DNA of 64,000 nt from Bolinopsis microptera (Eukaryota > Ctenophora > Tentaculata > Lobata > Bolinopsidae). The number at the start of each line of letters is the position of its first letter. Positions within the stretch are counted from its first letter, which is position 1. The position numbers and the translations under genes were made by a program. The DNA lies in the NCBI RefSeq assembly GCF_026151205.1, contig NC_087082.1:16277365-16341364 (forward strand), in the 5' to 3' direction. Of the stretch, positions 10,501-22,366 are shown piece after piece. The notes under the pieces are model-generated. The model ran no database searches. It was given only the letters and a program-made list of their open reading frames with translations, and was not told the DNA's origin.

Positions 10501-13322
10501 CCGTGATGCTTGCCTGGAACAGACGAAGCAGTATCTCCTAGACTGGCTCGCAATGTTTAAAGTTCTAATCGTTGTTTTGTCATTATACCGCTGTCTTGCT
10601 CTTCTGAGTGACCTTGCTCACGATATTCTGAGCAAGAGAAGCCTCTCTGCTGCAAGAAAAACTGCTGATAAATACCCAGTAAATATACTGAAGGACCTGT
10701 TTAAACTGCTAAAACTGTTTTTCAAATGGGACACGGTCGTGTTCCTTTTTGCATCGATACTGTTTATCATCCTCATTCCACTCTCTGTTATCATCAATAC
10801 CATTCGAGCAGCCAATGTAATACAGAGTATCGGAATAGTGTTCATTCTGTCTTTACCCTATTTACGGTGTAATCATGGCTGGACCGTTTGTTATCGTCCA
10901 CAAAGTCTCTGATATCGTGCTGAGCAATGAAGGGATCAGCAATAACCACATCGCTATCTACATAGCAGGTTACCTTGGTATCGTGTCCCTCATTTTGGCA
11001 GCATTTGTGATGGCAAAGACCAAAGAGAAAGACGCCGTTAGCAGAAAGGTTAAGAGTATTGACTACATACGGTTCAATTGGTTCAACGCACAAGTTGTTT
11101 TCCTTGAAGTTCTAGAGCTTGTTCAGCTCCTTGCACTTGTCTTCTCCATTCGGAATCTCATCATGCCTTATGCTGAAGACATAAGAACAGTTGCACAATA
11201 CATTCTACTTGATATCTACAGCTACAAGCTAAGATTCGGCTTCTCAGTTGCTTTGTTCATTATCTGGCTTGTTGTTTGCACTGTTCCTACTCTCCTGGAA
11301 GGAGTAACAAAGAAATTCAGCAAAGGACACTTCAGTGAAAGACATTTTGTGTGGCGCTCTTTTTTGAGCTTCTTTGGAATAACTCTGTTTGTCAGCCTAC
11401 CCGAGATGAACATATCCCTTCTGGCATGTGATTACACTGAGTGCTCAAATTCCATTGTTTGTCCCTCACTTTTTGATGATCCCGATATAGCATGTTGGTC
11501 CGGAATACACCTCATCATAGCACCAATCAGCTTCTTTATGATGGTATGGTATCTGTTGACTTCACTGCTGTACTGTTTGCAGTACACTGATGTCGGCAAC
11601 AAAAAGGTTGACTTGCAATTCTCTCCACCTTTCTCTGCGCTGGTCAATCTGTTCAAACTGGCCTTGATTATCGGTGTTGGCCTGTTCAGCGAGGAGAAGG
11701 TTGCAGTTCTTGGATTTGTAGTCGCTCTGATGGTTCTTCTCATTATTGCCTCGTTACTGTTTCCTCTTGTCACTGGAATGGAAGTCTGCAACACAAAAGC
11801 ACTTCTCATTTGGAGAATCGAAACGTTTGTTGTTGTTGTTCTCGTTGCTTTGGGGATATTGGCTTTTGAAGTTATTGAGATGACAGAATCCTTTAAATCG
11901 TGGTCAGACGGAAAGTTCATATTTAACGAGACAACAAAATTTATTGATTTCGTCATTCCTCTGACAGTTCTGATATTGATTGTTATCAGTGTGATTATTT
12001 CTCTGATTCTCACCAAAATATTCAAAACAACTTCTAAAGAAGAGAAAGCAAGATCCCAATTTAAAGATATCATCAAAAAGATCGTGAAGCCTAAGATATC
12101 AGAGCACGAACCTGACTTCATCCCTCATTGGAGGAAAGTTCACAAGCCCTTCATGAGAATGCTCCAGGCTGTAAGAGTCGCCGATAAAAACGACAAAGAC
12201 TTCACGTCTCCTGAGGCGGAGTACGTGCAGGTTGATGGGGTTCCTCCACCAAGTTATGACCCAGACATGATGTATCTCCCTCCCCCACCATCTTATGATA
12301 ATGTTGTTGACAGCCCTGAACATGCCGTGAACTCTGTTTCTGGCCTTGAAGTTGAAATTGGTATCCCCAAACCGGGAGACGACGAGTTCTTCCTTCCTAC
12401 TCCTGCAATGTATCTCAATCCTATTGGATCGTATGAGAAATATGATGCAACCTGCCTTCTCGACTCCATTACAACTAGAGATCCTAATCCAGGTGGTATT
12501 TTCAAAGCAGGTTGGGTACTGAATGAGACAGTTCCAGGAGGGAAAGAGAAGCAACTAACTGATTCACACTGCACCGGGATTGACTTGCTACTCCTACTAG
12601 AAGAACACATATATTACACCGCTTGCAGCTACGATTTTATTGTCTGCTTGCAAGGGTGGCGGGACGAGGTGAAGGAATCTAACTGGATTGGATTACGAGA
12701 TTGTGCTCTGAAACTGCGTGACAATCTCACGGCCTCCTATCACAAACCCCGGGATATTGTCAAAGCTGAGGAATATGACATTCTCCCCCCTCACGTGGAC
12801 CACTCTCATATTCCTGAGTATGTGGCTCTGTCTGATATCACGGCCCTGAAACTGGACCTACATCGTAGAGGAGTGGAGAAGCTAATGTCTATCTTGCCTG
12901 AACCTTGGGTTACAGTCTTCCGACGAATCATTCCCTCCTCCGACTCCGACACTCCACTCATCTATAAAGTAAGCTCGGGAAGGGAAGACAGCAGTAACAT
13001 GTGGGATATAAAGGTGGAAATGTTCCAGGAGGTGGAGATTGTTATAAAGGGGATTGAAGGTGAGGGGTTCAAAGCTGCAGTGGGAGCAAGCATCGTGTTG
13101 ACTAACCCTATTGTCATTTCGAGGATCCGGAAGTGGAACAAACGGATTAACTTTGGGAAACCTTACCCGTACGGCAAGAAAGGAATGTTGTCCCACAGTA
13201 TCACTTCGTGTGGGTGCAAGAGGAAGAACGGGGAGTTCAGTCTGGTTGCTGCAGGGAAAAGTGTGAAACTACACAAAGTGCTGTCCAGTCTGGCTGACTT
13301 GGAGTGGAGATTCAGAGATTAA
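7542..13322 (+). CDS. Giant repeat-module multi-pass membrane protein, family not recognised
   Basis: An intronless locus of about 1,925 codons. The N-terminal two thirds repeat a module of about 100 residues: a hydrophobic helix with an internal Asp (LLLDI, FLLDLP, LFVDLV), a second hydrophobic stretch, then a Trp-Arg-Pro junction and a basic tail, for example FFSWRAPILIKKFKKF, VLCSWRFPILILKFQRFF and VTGWRLPFLIKSVQK. I count about ten modules. More membrane segments follow (from 10.9 to 12.0 kb), then a cytosolic-looking tail of roughly 400 residues with two PPSY motifs (near 12245 and 12285). The reading frame steps +1 three times: near GGGG at 8907-8910, between 9254 and 9384, and near CCC at 10856-10858. 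Each flank is clearly coding, so these are sequence indels or real breaks, not introns. A poly-Asp stretch lies near 9280-9300. The start follows an acceptor-like AG by one base. Function unknown. Confidence 0.8.
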
Positions 13323-14409
13323 ACTGGATGTTTTACTGTACTATTAAAAACAATGTAACAACTTTAATATTTGATTCTTTGTATTGCTGTTGTTTTGTTT
13401 CTTTTCCATAATGTAATATTGTATCCTTGATGATTGCCAGGATGATGTTAGTTTTAGATTTTTCATTTAAGTTTTGAATTGTTGCTGTGTTATTCAGATT
13501 AGAATCATAATATTATATAATATAGAAATTTTGATTTAAATCATAATACACTTTTATCCTTTTATCATATGAATATCTTTTGTGATTTGTTGGCAGTTTT
13601 AGTTTTAGTATTAAGTATTTGCTCCTTTTTCAACTTTGATATTAACCGGTTTTGTGTTTTCAAAATGGAACTTAATGTGTTTGTTCTGTTTTTGATATAC
13701 ATAATAACTATACAGTTGACATTGACGCTGTATCACCTGACATAAAATAGTACAAACACGTTGGGTTAAGTTTGCATAGCAACCTTACAGCAACAACCAC
13801 GTTTTCATTTAACTTAATAAACGCATGTTTTTCTACTTTTTAACTTTTAAGAATAATGTTTCACAGGTTTTATGAACTGGTAATAAATTAAATATTATAG
13901 TGCCATGTTTTGAAATTATCAGTCATACCAATTTTTATAGATTGCTGCTTCAGTAATTGCTGAATTTTGTAATTACATGTATTTAGATCCATGTCTGTTT
14001 TGTACAATTTGAAGATAACGAATGATAAAGAATGAAGTTTTGCTGTATTATATTTGTGTTGTTCAATAGGTTGTAAAGATTGAGTTAGTTTCTGTATAGA
14101 TTGCTCTTTTGCTGTTTACGATATTCTAGTTTTACTCGGTAAGATGATAACTTCAAACATAAAACACGGTTATAACTATTAAAGTAAAATAAGTAGTTGA
14201 ATGGAAGTATTAAACTCACCGTACAAGATAAAGTTACTGAAAATTTAAGAACAATTTAAGTACAATTTAAGTACAATTTAAGTACAATTCAGTTACAATT
14301 TAAGTACAATTTAAGTACAAGATATAACAACACGTTATGAAAACTAACATTCCACTAACTTACACATCACACCAAGATACAATGTGAATGTAGAACAAGC
14401 TTTCTTGTG
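13323..14409. other. Spacer after the membrane-protein gene, with a 12-bp tandem repeat
   Basis: AT-rich sequence without a gene. From about 14247 to 14320 there are six or so copies of a 12-bp unit close to TAAGTACAATTT. The rest is presumably 3' UTR and intergenic DNA. Confidence 0.6.
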
Positions 14410-14550
14410 ATGTCCCGGTTAAACAGAGCTACGTCTCTGTTGAAATCCTCTCTTCCTGGCAGAGCAGCTGCCGATTCTGGTTAGTTATTATTTATTGTAT
14501 ATCATTAATACATACTTCCAACTCTACTAACTGTCTTAAGTAATAATCTG

Positions 14551-14586
<36 letters not shown>

Positions 14587-16103
14587 TGAATGCGTGCGTG
14601 CGTGCGTGCGTGACGAAGCCAATAAGCAAATCTTTTAAAAATCGGCCGGTGGTAAGTGGTTTAATTGATGGTTTTGTAACACAAATGTGACATAAAGTGG
14701 CTGACTTTTTCTCCCTCCTCGCTCTCTCTCTCCCATTACTGCATATTACGCAGCGTTGGTACATGAATCATAATTAGGTTCACTGTAATGTAATACTATA
14801 AGCTTATTAGGGGAAGGCACTCATTGCAGTCTGTTTGGACTGTAGAGAGTTCATACTTTCATTATTCATACGACAATGTTATCAGTTGTGCGTGTTTTCA
14901 AATATAATAGACGGGTTTATACTGCCTATCAACTTCGATAGTTAAGTCCTGGCCGTAGGCACGGGTTACACTAGTATAGAAAATACTTTGGGTTTGATAA
15001 AATTGCGGCCACAGATAAATCAATCAAAGATATCATTCATTCCAATAAGTTGTGGTATTAATCTGTTCAACAGTCAAGCTGCTAAAAGAATTAACTAAAA
15101 TCAACATATTCAATGGGGCTAGTAAACAATCGCCCAACCATTAAACTATGTACTTCTTATTTCAGCTAATTATATAACATCTCATTAATTAATTAATTTC
15201 ATTAAAGGTGAAAAGAAGCCCCCTGGTAGATTGAAGCGGATGTTGCTATGGTTGTACAACCCAACTGTCCAGGCTGGTAAAGATTACAAGGATGTTGTTA
15301 TTGAAACAGGTATTTTTCTCCTTTAAATTAGCAATAAACTTGATTATTTTTCATCTTCTCGTTATTTCGCCTACTTACAATACATATTTTACACGAATCT
15401 CATTTACCAAGTTATGAGGTTCGGACTGCAGCAAAATATACAAAATCTTCATAAGAATAATTTTTCAGGAAAGAAAATGATCAAGAAACCTGTGAAGTCG
15501 ACCATAATATTGACTTTTCTGGGGACATGCACGTATCTGCGATATTTTAATCCAACTCTGGAGAATTACAGGGACACTTCCCTTTATAACCATCACAAAC
15601 TGCTCATGCTCAGGTACGTCACTACACTCTTAATTCCACTTTCATTTTCACTTTCATTTTCACTTTCACTTTCGCTGTACTCTCACCTGAAATGGTTAAC
15701 CAGTTGATTAATAAATGCAATAATTTCACTGAAATTTGTTTATCATTTTATTATTGATTTAAATTAAATTTCAATTTAAAATTGTGATAAAATGATAAAT
15801 AAATAAACTAAAAACTGTAAACATTCCAGTTGGAGAGTTCGGAACAAAACCTCGGACGAGTTCGTGGACACAGTCCGTAAACTAGACCGAGAAGGTCGCC
15901 TCGGACACCAGTCCTTCTTCCTGTTCTCTGTGGTATACAGCGCGCATGTTAACACTGACTTGTGTGAGTTCAGTAAAACATACCTATCCCCTCGGTGGAG
16001 TGGGTATTTGGATAGGGTGGTGGATGTGGGGTGCCTGGGCAAGTGGTATTATATGGACAATGCTATGTTGGACTATGATATTAATCAGGATGAGTGGAAG
16101 TAG
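14410..16103 (+). CDS. TIMM29: TIM29-like subunit of the TIM22 translocase
   Basis: Four exons (14410-14479, 15208-15309, 15469-15613, 15830-16103) join in phase to give 196 residues. In animals TIM29 is an inner-membrane subunit of the TIM22 complex, which inserts carrier proteins. The diagnostic part is the C terminus: YLSPRWSGYLDRVVDVG, then GKWYYMDNAMLDYDINQDEW, closely matching the PRW, RVLDVGFVGRWW and DCDINDDEF stretches of human TIM29. A basic N terminus and one membrane segment (about residues 68-85, TIILTFLGTCTYLRYF) fit an inner-membrane protein. It is shorter than the human protein (about 260 aa) because it ends just after DINQDEW. Intron 1 holds a TGCG microsatellite. USP30, also mitochondrial, follows 829 bases downstream on the same strand. 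Confidence 0.92.
14549..14613. repeat. (TGCG)n microsatellite in TIMM29 intron 1
   Basis: About 16 nearly perfect GTGC tetranucleotide units, broken once by GTGAATGC. Confidence 0.95.
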
Positions 16104-16589
16104 TGGGTGAAGTAGGGTGGGACTGGTTCAGTTTGTTTGATGAAGTTTTTTAAATTGATGTTTTTATATTTATTTTCGTTTCTATGTTTAAGTAGGATTT
16201 TTAGGATATAGTTGGCGATAGTAATTTATTAAGCTTTATGTATTTTTGGAAGATGTTGGAGGTTGATGTATTGTTTGAAATGATTGACCACTGACACATT
16301 TTGATTAAGTTATTGTTTGAGAAAAAGCTGAGTGCTGGGTAAAACAACTTAAGTGTATTCAATTAATAACAATGTATTGTTAGAGAAACTATTTGAAGAT
16401 GAAATCCATCGAACAAAACAGTTTACAACTCAATATTTATTAGCATCGTTTTTTTTGAACATTTAATTTTCATTTTGAATATTGCTCTCTTTTGCGCTTG
16501 AAGTGGGGCCTGGATCAGGGATTTATAAGCAATGTCGGGAGATTTAAGCAACCTTACTGACTCTATACTTTTACTAGGGTGTTAGTTAC
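16104..16589. other. TIMM29 3' flank
   Basis: Non-coding, AT-rich, presumably 3' UTR and spacer. No feature recognised before the minisatellite that follows. Confidence 0.5.
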
Positions 16590-16866
16590 TTAGTAACCTT
16601 AGTAACCCTAGTAACCTTAGTAACCTTAGTAACCATGTAACCTTAGTAACCTTAGTAACATTAGTAACCTTAGTAACCTCAGTAACCTTAGTAACCTTAG
16701 AAACCTCAGTAACCCTAGTAACCTTAGTAACCCTGTAACCTTAGTAACCCTAGTAACCTTAGTAACCTTAGTAACCATGTAACCTTAGTAACCTCAGTAA
16801 CCTCAGTAACCTTAGTAACCTTAGTAACCCTGTAACCTTAGTAACCTTAGTAACCTTAGTAACCTG
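16590..16866. repeat. 9-bp minisatellite AGTAACCTT directly upstream of USP30
   Basis: About 30 units of AGTAACCTT with variants AGTAACCCT, AGTAACCTC and shortened CATGTAACC units. It ends about 65 bases before the USP30 start codon, so it lies in the promoter or 5' leader region. Confidence 0.95.
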
Positions 16867-16932
16867 TACCCTTACTAGGATGTTAGTAACCTGGTGACTG
16901 TAGCTCTCCATCAGTAAGATACACTGACCAGA

Positions 16933-19900
16933 ATGTTGCAGGACCTAGTAAAGCAGCATCTCTCCAGTGTCATTATCACTGGAGCTGTTGCTGCTATATC
17001 TGCTTACGTGCTGTGGGGAGGCGAGACTAAGAGCTGGAAAAAAGGTTTGTCAAACTGTTTCACGTTCTCTTTCCAAACTGTTTCACTTTCTTCTTCATGG
17101 GCGCTATACTATGTACGTGATGTACCACGCCCTTTAATGAAGGGTTTTAAAATACCATTTAAAAAGTGCCAGAAGTGCTGATATTACAACTTTAACACGT
17201 TATTTTGGATCCATGCATATCACGATATTAGTGATTACTCTGTATTATCATAGTGTCAAATTATTAGATAAACTTAAATAGTGTGGAGAATAAGGATATT
17301 TAATATGCTCTCTGATTCTGATTAGTTATTGATTGGTAGTATCTTTAATTAATAGTGCGTGTATTGCGATATCAGATTTCAAAACCCCCATTAATTGAAC
17401 CTCTCACTTTATTGATGTCTCTATTACTGTTGATCTTTGTTTGCTCCCTGTAAAAGGTTTGTCAGTACAGTAATTTAGCAACATACTGCAAATCGTTCAT
17501 GAAATTAGTTATCTTTTTGCTGAAAGCTGAACCCTGAAACTGCGGCCCTAGCTATCTTCAAATATATCGACATATTTATCTCTAATTTTTGTTTTGACTG
17601 AATTTTGGTCCTTTTAGTACCAAATTAATAATGTTTGAACTTCAAACTTTGAAGAAAAATTATCTTGAATAATTGTTTAGCTTGAACACAAGGGTCCAAC
17701 ATACATTTTGTACAAATTTTTTTACAAATTTTGTTAATCACATCATACAATACCAGTTCTGCTCTCCCACAAGCTACTCAACAAATAATTATCTCAAGCC
17801 CAAGTTGGTAGGCGTGAGACTGATTATATTATCTCTGAGAAGTTCAGAGGACTAATTAATCTACTCTCTCAGAAATTCACAGGGCTTGTTAAAAAACTGC
17901 CATTGAATTATAATACTTTCTAACTCTGAGAGCAGTTCTTTCTAAGTTAGGTAACACTTTCTAGTAACAACATAAACTGGTTAAAAATATACCCAACTTA
18001 AATGTTCTCGTCAAACTGTGAAACAATGACACCCTGCCTGTAATTAAAGTTAGCAAACCCAATCGACGGTGCTTTGTTATAATCTACCGGGTTATATGAT
18101 CTTATGATGAAATATTTACAGTTCTACAGTATAAACCCTAAAATTATGATTGGTAAAAGTTTCTTGCAGTACTCTGTCCAAATTATTGCCTACGATCTTA
18201 AAATGTGACCGACAATTACTGATAACTGTACCATTATGCTTTATTGCTTTATTGCCGTTCAATGAAAATGTTCTGTACAAAATATGTTCGTCATTAATAA
18301 CTCAACAAATACTCAGTTTAAATTCATAACCCATATTACCATACCATCTACCTCTATAACACTCAGTTCGCTCTCACAGGGAGGCTGCGTCCGTCGCTAG
18401 AAAACCTGGGAAACACATGTTTCCTGAACTGTGTAACACAAGCACTCTCCTCCGTGGACAGTTTCTACGACTGGATACAAGAGATCCTGCTGGCCCAGCA
18501 CAGAGAGAGTGAAGTGCAGCATGTGCAGCATGTGCAGGATGTGCAGCATGTTGAGAGTGTACCGCCGCGCTCTGAGGTGGAGATATCGGAGGAGTTAAGG
18601 AAGTCAGCTCCCATGATCTCAGCTTTGTACGAGGTGCTGACTACACTGCAGTTATCTACTGATGGTTCACAGAGTACCTCTCTTGGCAAGGTACTATTTT
18701 AATGAGAGGTTTTCACGTGATCGCGTGAGGTCACTTGATCGTTTCTTTGTTTTAATACTTGGGTTCGATTTATTCATGCTATAGAATTATCAGTCACTGT
18801 CTCGTTTCAAACTTGCACCTGCCCGCTAATTTACACTGTTATTTATAATATGTATTATGTACCGTGGAATCTTTGAAACAGTCAATTAGCTGAGTCCCCT
18901 GTTTAGTTTAAGTCAAAATCAGCCTTCTGAAGTGAACTCAAATTTAACAGGATTGGTCTGCCAATCATGCATATTTGATTCTCTCAAGGTGAGAGGATGA
19001 TGTGTTTCAAGGATCGGAAACTTTTAATGTGGCTCGGAAACATATGATTGATACGATTGGAAAATAAATCTTAAATTTCATAACAACTTCTTATAATATC
19101 CACCAAGTTTCTATTTCACACTTCACAGGTGCACAGAGCTATGACAGAGCACGGTTGGGATACACTATTCACACAAGAAGACGCCTATGAAGCTTTCCAA
19201 GTCCTGATCACATCCATTGAGCGCGAAGCACATATGCTCCTCGAGTCCGACACCAACCGTCAACTAACCGCACCCGTACAAGGGAAATTCCTCATCTCCT
19301 TGGAATGCACGGAATGCCACACAGAGAGCTCCAAGAAGATTGAACCCTTTGATAACATAACCCTGCACCTGTCCCGGAAACAGAACATTAGCCTGATGAA
19401 CCTGTCGTTTAACAGTCTGCGCGACATGCTCCACACTTACTTCTCCCCCGAAACCCTGTCTGATGTGGAATGTGAGGCATGCTCTGAGAAGCTGGCTATC
19501 ACTACTGCCTGCGACTTTAAGAAGCAGGTGAAAATAGCTAAAGCTCCCAAGTGTTTGTGTATTCAGATCAATAGAACAGAGTACGAGAACGGGTCCATGA
19601 CTAAAAACAACCAGCATGTATCATTTCCTATCGGCTCAATGGACCTGACATTGTTCGCATACCAAGCATTGCTGTTTGATAACGAGAATGAAGTAATAGA
19701 GCAGGAACCAGCTGTAAGTAGACCAGTAGACGGGTACGAGGTAGTGCGCACTTACAACATCAAGGACAAATCCCCACCCATGATGGAAGGCCTGAACTAC
19801 ACGTTGAAGTCTGTTATAGTGCACCATGGGACTGCTAACTCAGGTCACTATGTCACGTACAGGAGGCTGAGCAACAGCACGTGGCTTTACGCGTCTGATG

Positions 19901-20232
19901 ATGTGGTGCGGTTAGTTACGCGCGACGAGCTCGAGCGGCAACAGATTTACCTGCTCTTCTACGAGCGCGTGTCAATGCCTGAGATACTGACTGAAAGTGC
20001 ATCACGACGGGAGGTAATTACTCCGGTAACAATGCCTAAGGATGATATCCTGCCTCTAAAAGAAGACAATATGTCTGATATTTCTCAAGATAACGTCTCA
20101 GAAACTATGTCGTTAGAGCATGTGCCTCGAGATAACATGTCACCCCCGCTTATTGTGAGTGAGCCAACTAGCCCGGGTGTAATGGTTACACCCCCCTCAT
20201 TCGACCTAGATATCAACCAACTTGATTCTTAG
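16933..20232 (+). CDS. USP30: USP30-like mitochondrial deubiquitinase
   Basis: Three exons (16933-17044, 18380-18690, 19129-20232) give 508 residues; human USP30 has 517. USP30 sits in the mitochondrial outer membrane and removes ubiquitin from surface proteins, opposing Parkin-driven mitophagy. Exon 1 encodes the membrane anchor (about residues 12-30, VIITGAVAAISAYVLWGG). The catalytic Cys box is ENLGNTCFLN (Cys51) and the His box is VHHGTANSGHYVTYRR (His381). The third catalytic position is Ser397 in YASDD, as in human USP30, where Ser replaces the usual Asp/Asn. Zinc-type Cys pairs CTEC and CEAC lie in the fingers region. Exon 2 contains a degenerate HVQ repeat. An acceptor-like ACTGACCAG ends one base before the ATG. 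The C-terminal 85 residues after FYERV are low-complexity and not conserved. Confidence 0.95.
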
Positions 20233-20355
20233 TTGGTACCTTGAAACTGAGTTTATCTTGTAGGAGTGACAAATGGGAGTGTCCTTTTCAGTCACTCATA
20301 GTTGAGTTTTCAGCGTTTATATATGAAATATTCTATGAGATATTTTACATTATGA

Positions 20356-20361
20356 AATAAA
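20356..20361 (+). terminator. Polyadenylation signal AATAAA of USP30
   Basis: Canonical hexamer in GAAATAAAGTAAC, about 125 bases downstream of the stop codon and followed by a T/G-rich stretch. Confidence 0.6.
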
Positions 20362-21789
20362 GTAACTTTAAAAAAGTTTGTTTTGAGCAGCATGTTTGAA
20401 GGGAAAGAAAAGTTAACAGTAATGTGATCAAAATCACACGTTACTTTTCTTCAGATTGATCAGGTCTATTTTGAGACCTTATCGATGGATGATCATGAAA
20501 TAAGAATTATTTTTATCCAGCTACTTTATGATTTGATAACGTCTTAATGAGAATTTTTTTAATTTTCTGTGCGTAAGAATTTTTCCACCATGAAAAAAAT
20601 GTATTTGTGAATTGTTTTACTATATTATTATAATATGTGTATCAAATATGAATCTTCTTTCGGGTCAACCGGTTTGTACCAAATTGACCGTATTTACTGT
20701 CTTGACTACAATTAATAAATTCAAATTTCCTAGATAACAAAAACATGCCATTTCGCATTTATATATTCATATATTTTACATTTGTTTTTTAGCTCAAGTT
20801 GTGAAACATTTTTGTTACTATTACTAATCTACAATTCCCACTAGCAATGTTGACAGAATGTACAATTGAACGATCAATATGGTGAGAAATATTACATTTT
20901 TGTTTAAATCCTTTGGTAAGAATGTATTGTTACTTTTAACTGTTGAAGTACATGAATGTGTTCGTTGCATTCCTCTGTAGGTATTTCATCACGTGATTTC
21001 CCAACATGTTCCCTAAAACCACGTCACATGGTTTGTAAATTCCCCAAGTTTATTTTCTGTGCCGGTATGGAAGTCCAGCGCTGGCTCCCCAAAAGAATAC
21101 GGAGTCCTGTTTAGTTTAAGATGTAAGAGAGTAAAAGTACAGGCTCTCCTTGGCAGTAAGTAGTAACCTAACATAGATTAAACTATTAAAGTTGCCTGAA
21201 CGTTGTAACCGATCCTATTGGCCTAGTTACTAACCGCTGTACCAAATGGTGTCCATTACTTTCTTGGCTATGAGTAGATGGCTCTGTTTGACCCTTTACT
21301 GCTCAGTTTCTGACTACATTGACACTTACTGCCGTGGTAAATGGTAGACGTTATGATGAAGTTATGAAGCTGTGCAGTAAAAGGAAAATAAGAAACTTGG
21401 TATTGTGCAGTGTGAAATCCCGACTTATTGATTCTGTTAGGGAAATTTCAATAGCAAATGTGTGCTGTGATTTTTTCCAAAACCGAAAACAATACTCAAA
21501 TCCCCACGTTACAATCTAGCATTTATACTTTAAAGCATACTTTATGAAGGAAAACATCCTTTATGTGATATCCGTTCTAACTAAGAAACGATAATATTAT
21601 AAAAATGTGTCTGACAATACCAACGATAACATGTTGTTAACGTGTACCAACTAACCTCTCTGTTATTTGTCTTATCTTGTGTAAACATACAATTTGCAGT
21701 TTTAACAACACACAGCACACTCGTTAGATGGGGGGTATTCATACTTCCACTGTTCAACTCATTCATTCAATGAACACAAGGTTCTGTCA

Positions 21790-21813
21790 CAGTGGCGTAA
21801 CGTTACGCCACTG
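21790..21813. repeat. 24-bp perfect palindrome between direct repeats
   Basis: Half-site CAGTGGCGTAAC joined directly to its reverse complement. The 10-mer GTTCTGTCAC lies on both sides (21781-21790 and 21813-21822), overlapping the ends. Confidence 0.9.
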
Positions 21814-22366
21814 TTCTGTCACCAAAACCAAGTTTACACCTCACCTCTAATCTTGGTTAGGGATAGTAAACGCGAACTGTATTATGTTGTTATTTTCTAT
21901 GCGGAACCAAAAGGATAATACAAATTGTAGCATTTTATGAAATGGGTGAGCTAATTTTTTAATACATCAAACTGATGGGGATAGAGTTTGACTCAGGAGT
22001 TCGGGCTTCTATATTCTGCGCTCTAGATAAATTTAAATTTCTTTTCCACAGTTTCGTCACCACTGCGGTACCAGTTTAAAATAGCATAGTCGTTACGCGC
22101 GGTGACTTTTATTTAACCAAGTGCAATAAAACAGTGTTTTTGTTGCGCGGCTCTTATGCAATGCGCTGCGCGCAATCAGAAAATATGGTCCGGTGATGCG
22201 CATGCAGTCGATATAATATACCTGTATTTGACTGTTTAATACCAGTCTTCAGATCATATACTAGATCATCAAGGGAAATTGTATGATTTCCATTCTCTAA
22301 ATTTTAATTTCAATCGTGATCCATACTCATATTTTGTGTTAACAATCTCCGAAACTTATTCCAGCC

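Larger units (their letters stand above)
20233..22366. other. Spacer between USP30 and CFP1
   Basis: Contains an AATAAA signal at 20356-20361, about 125 bases after the USP30 stop, then AT-rich DNA without credible coding. A 24-bp perfect palindrome lies at 21790-21813 and a TCACGTGA at 20989. Just before the CFP1 start come TTAACAAT and an acceptor-like ACTTATTCCAG. Confidence 0.6.

Noticed and set aside
16590-16866. Telomere-like repeat from TTAGTAACC units
   Set aside because: The period is 9 bp with no G-rich strand; an ordinary minisatellite upstream of USP30.
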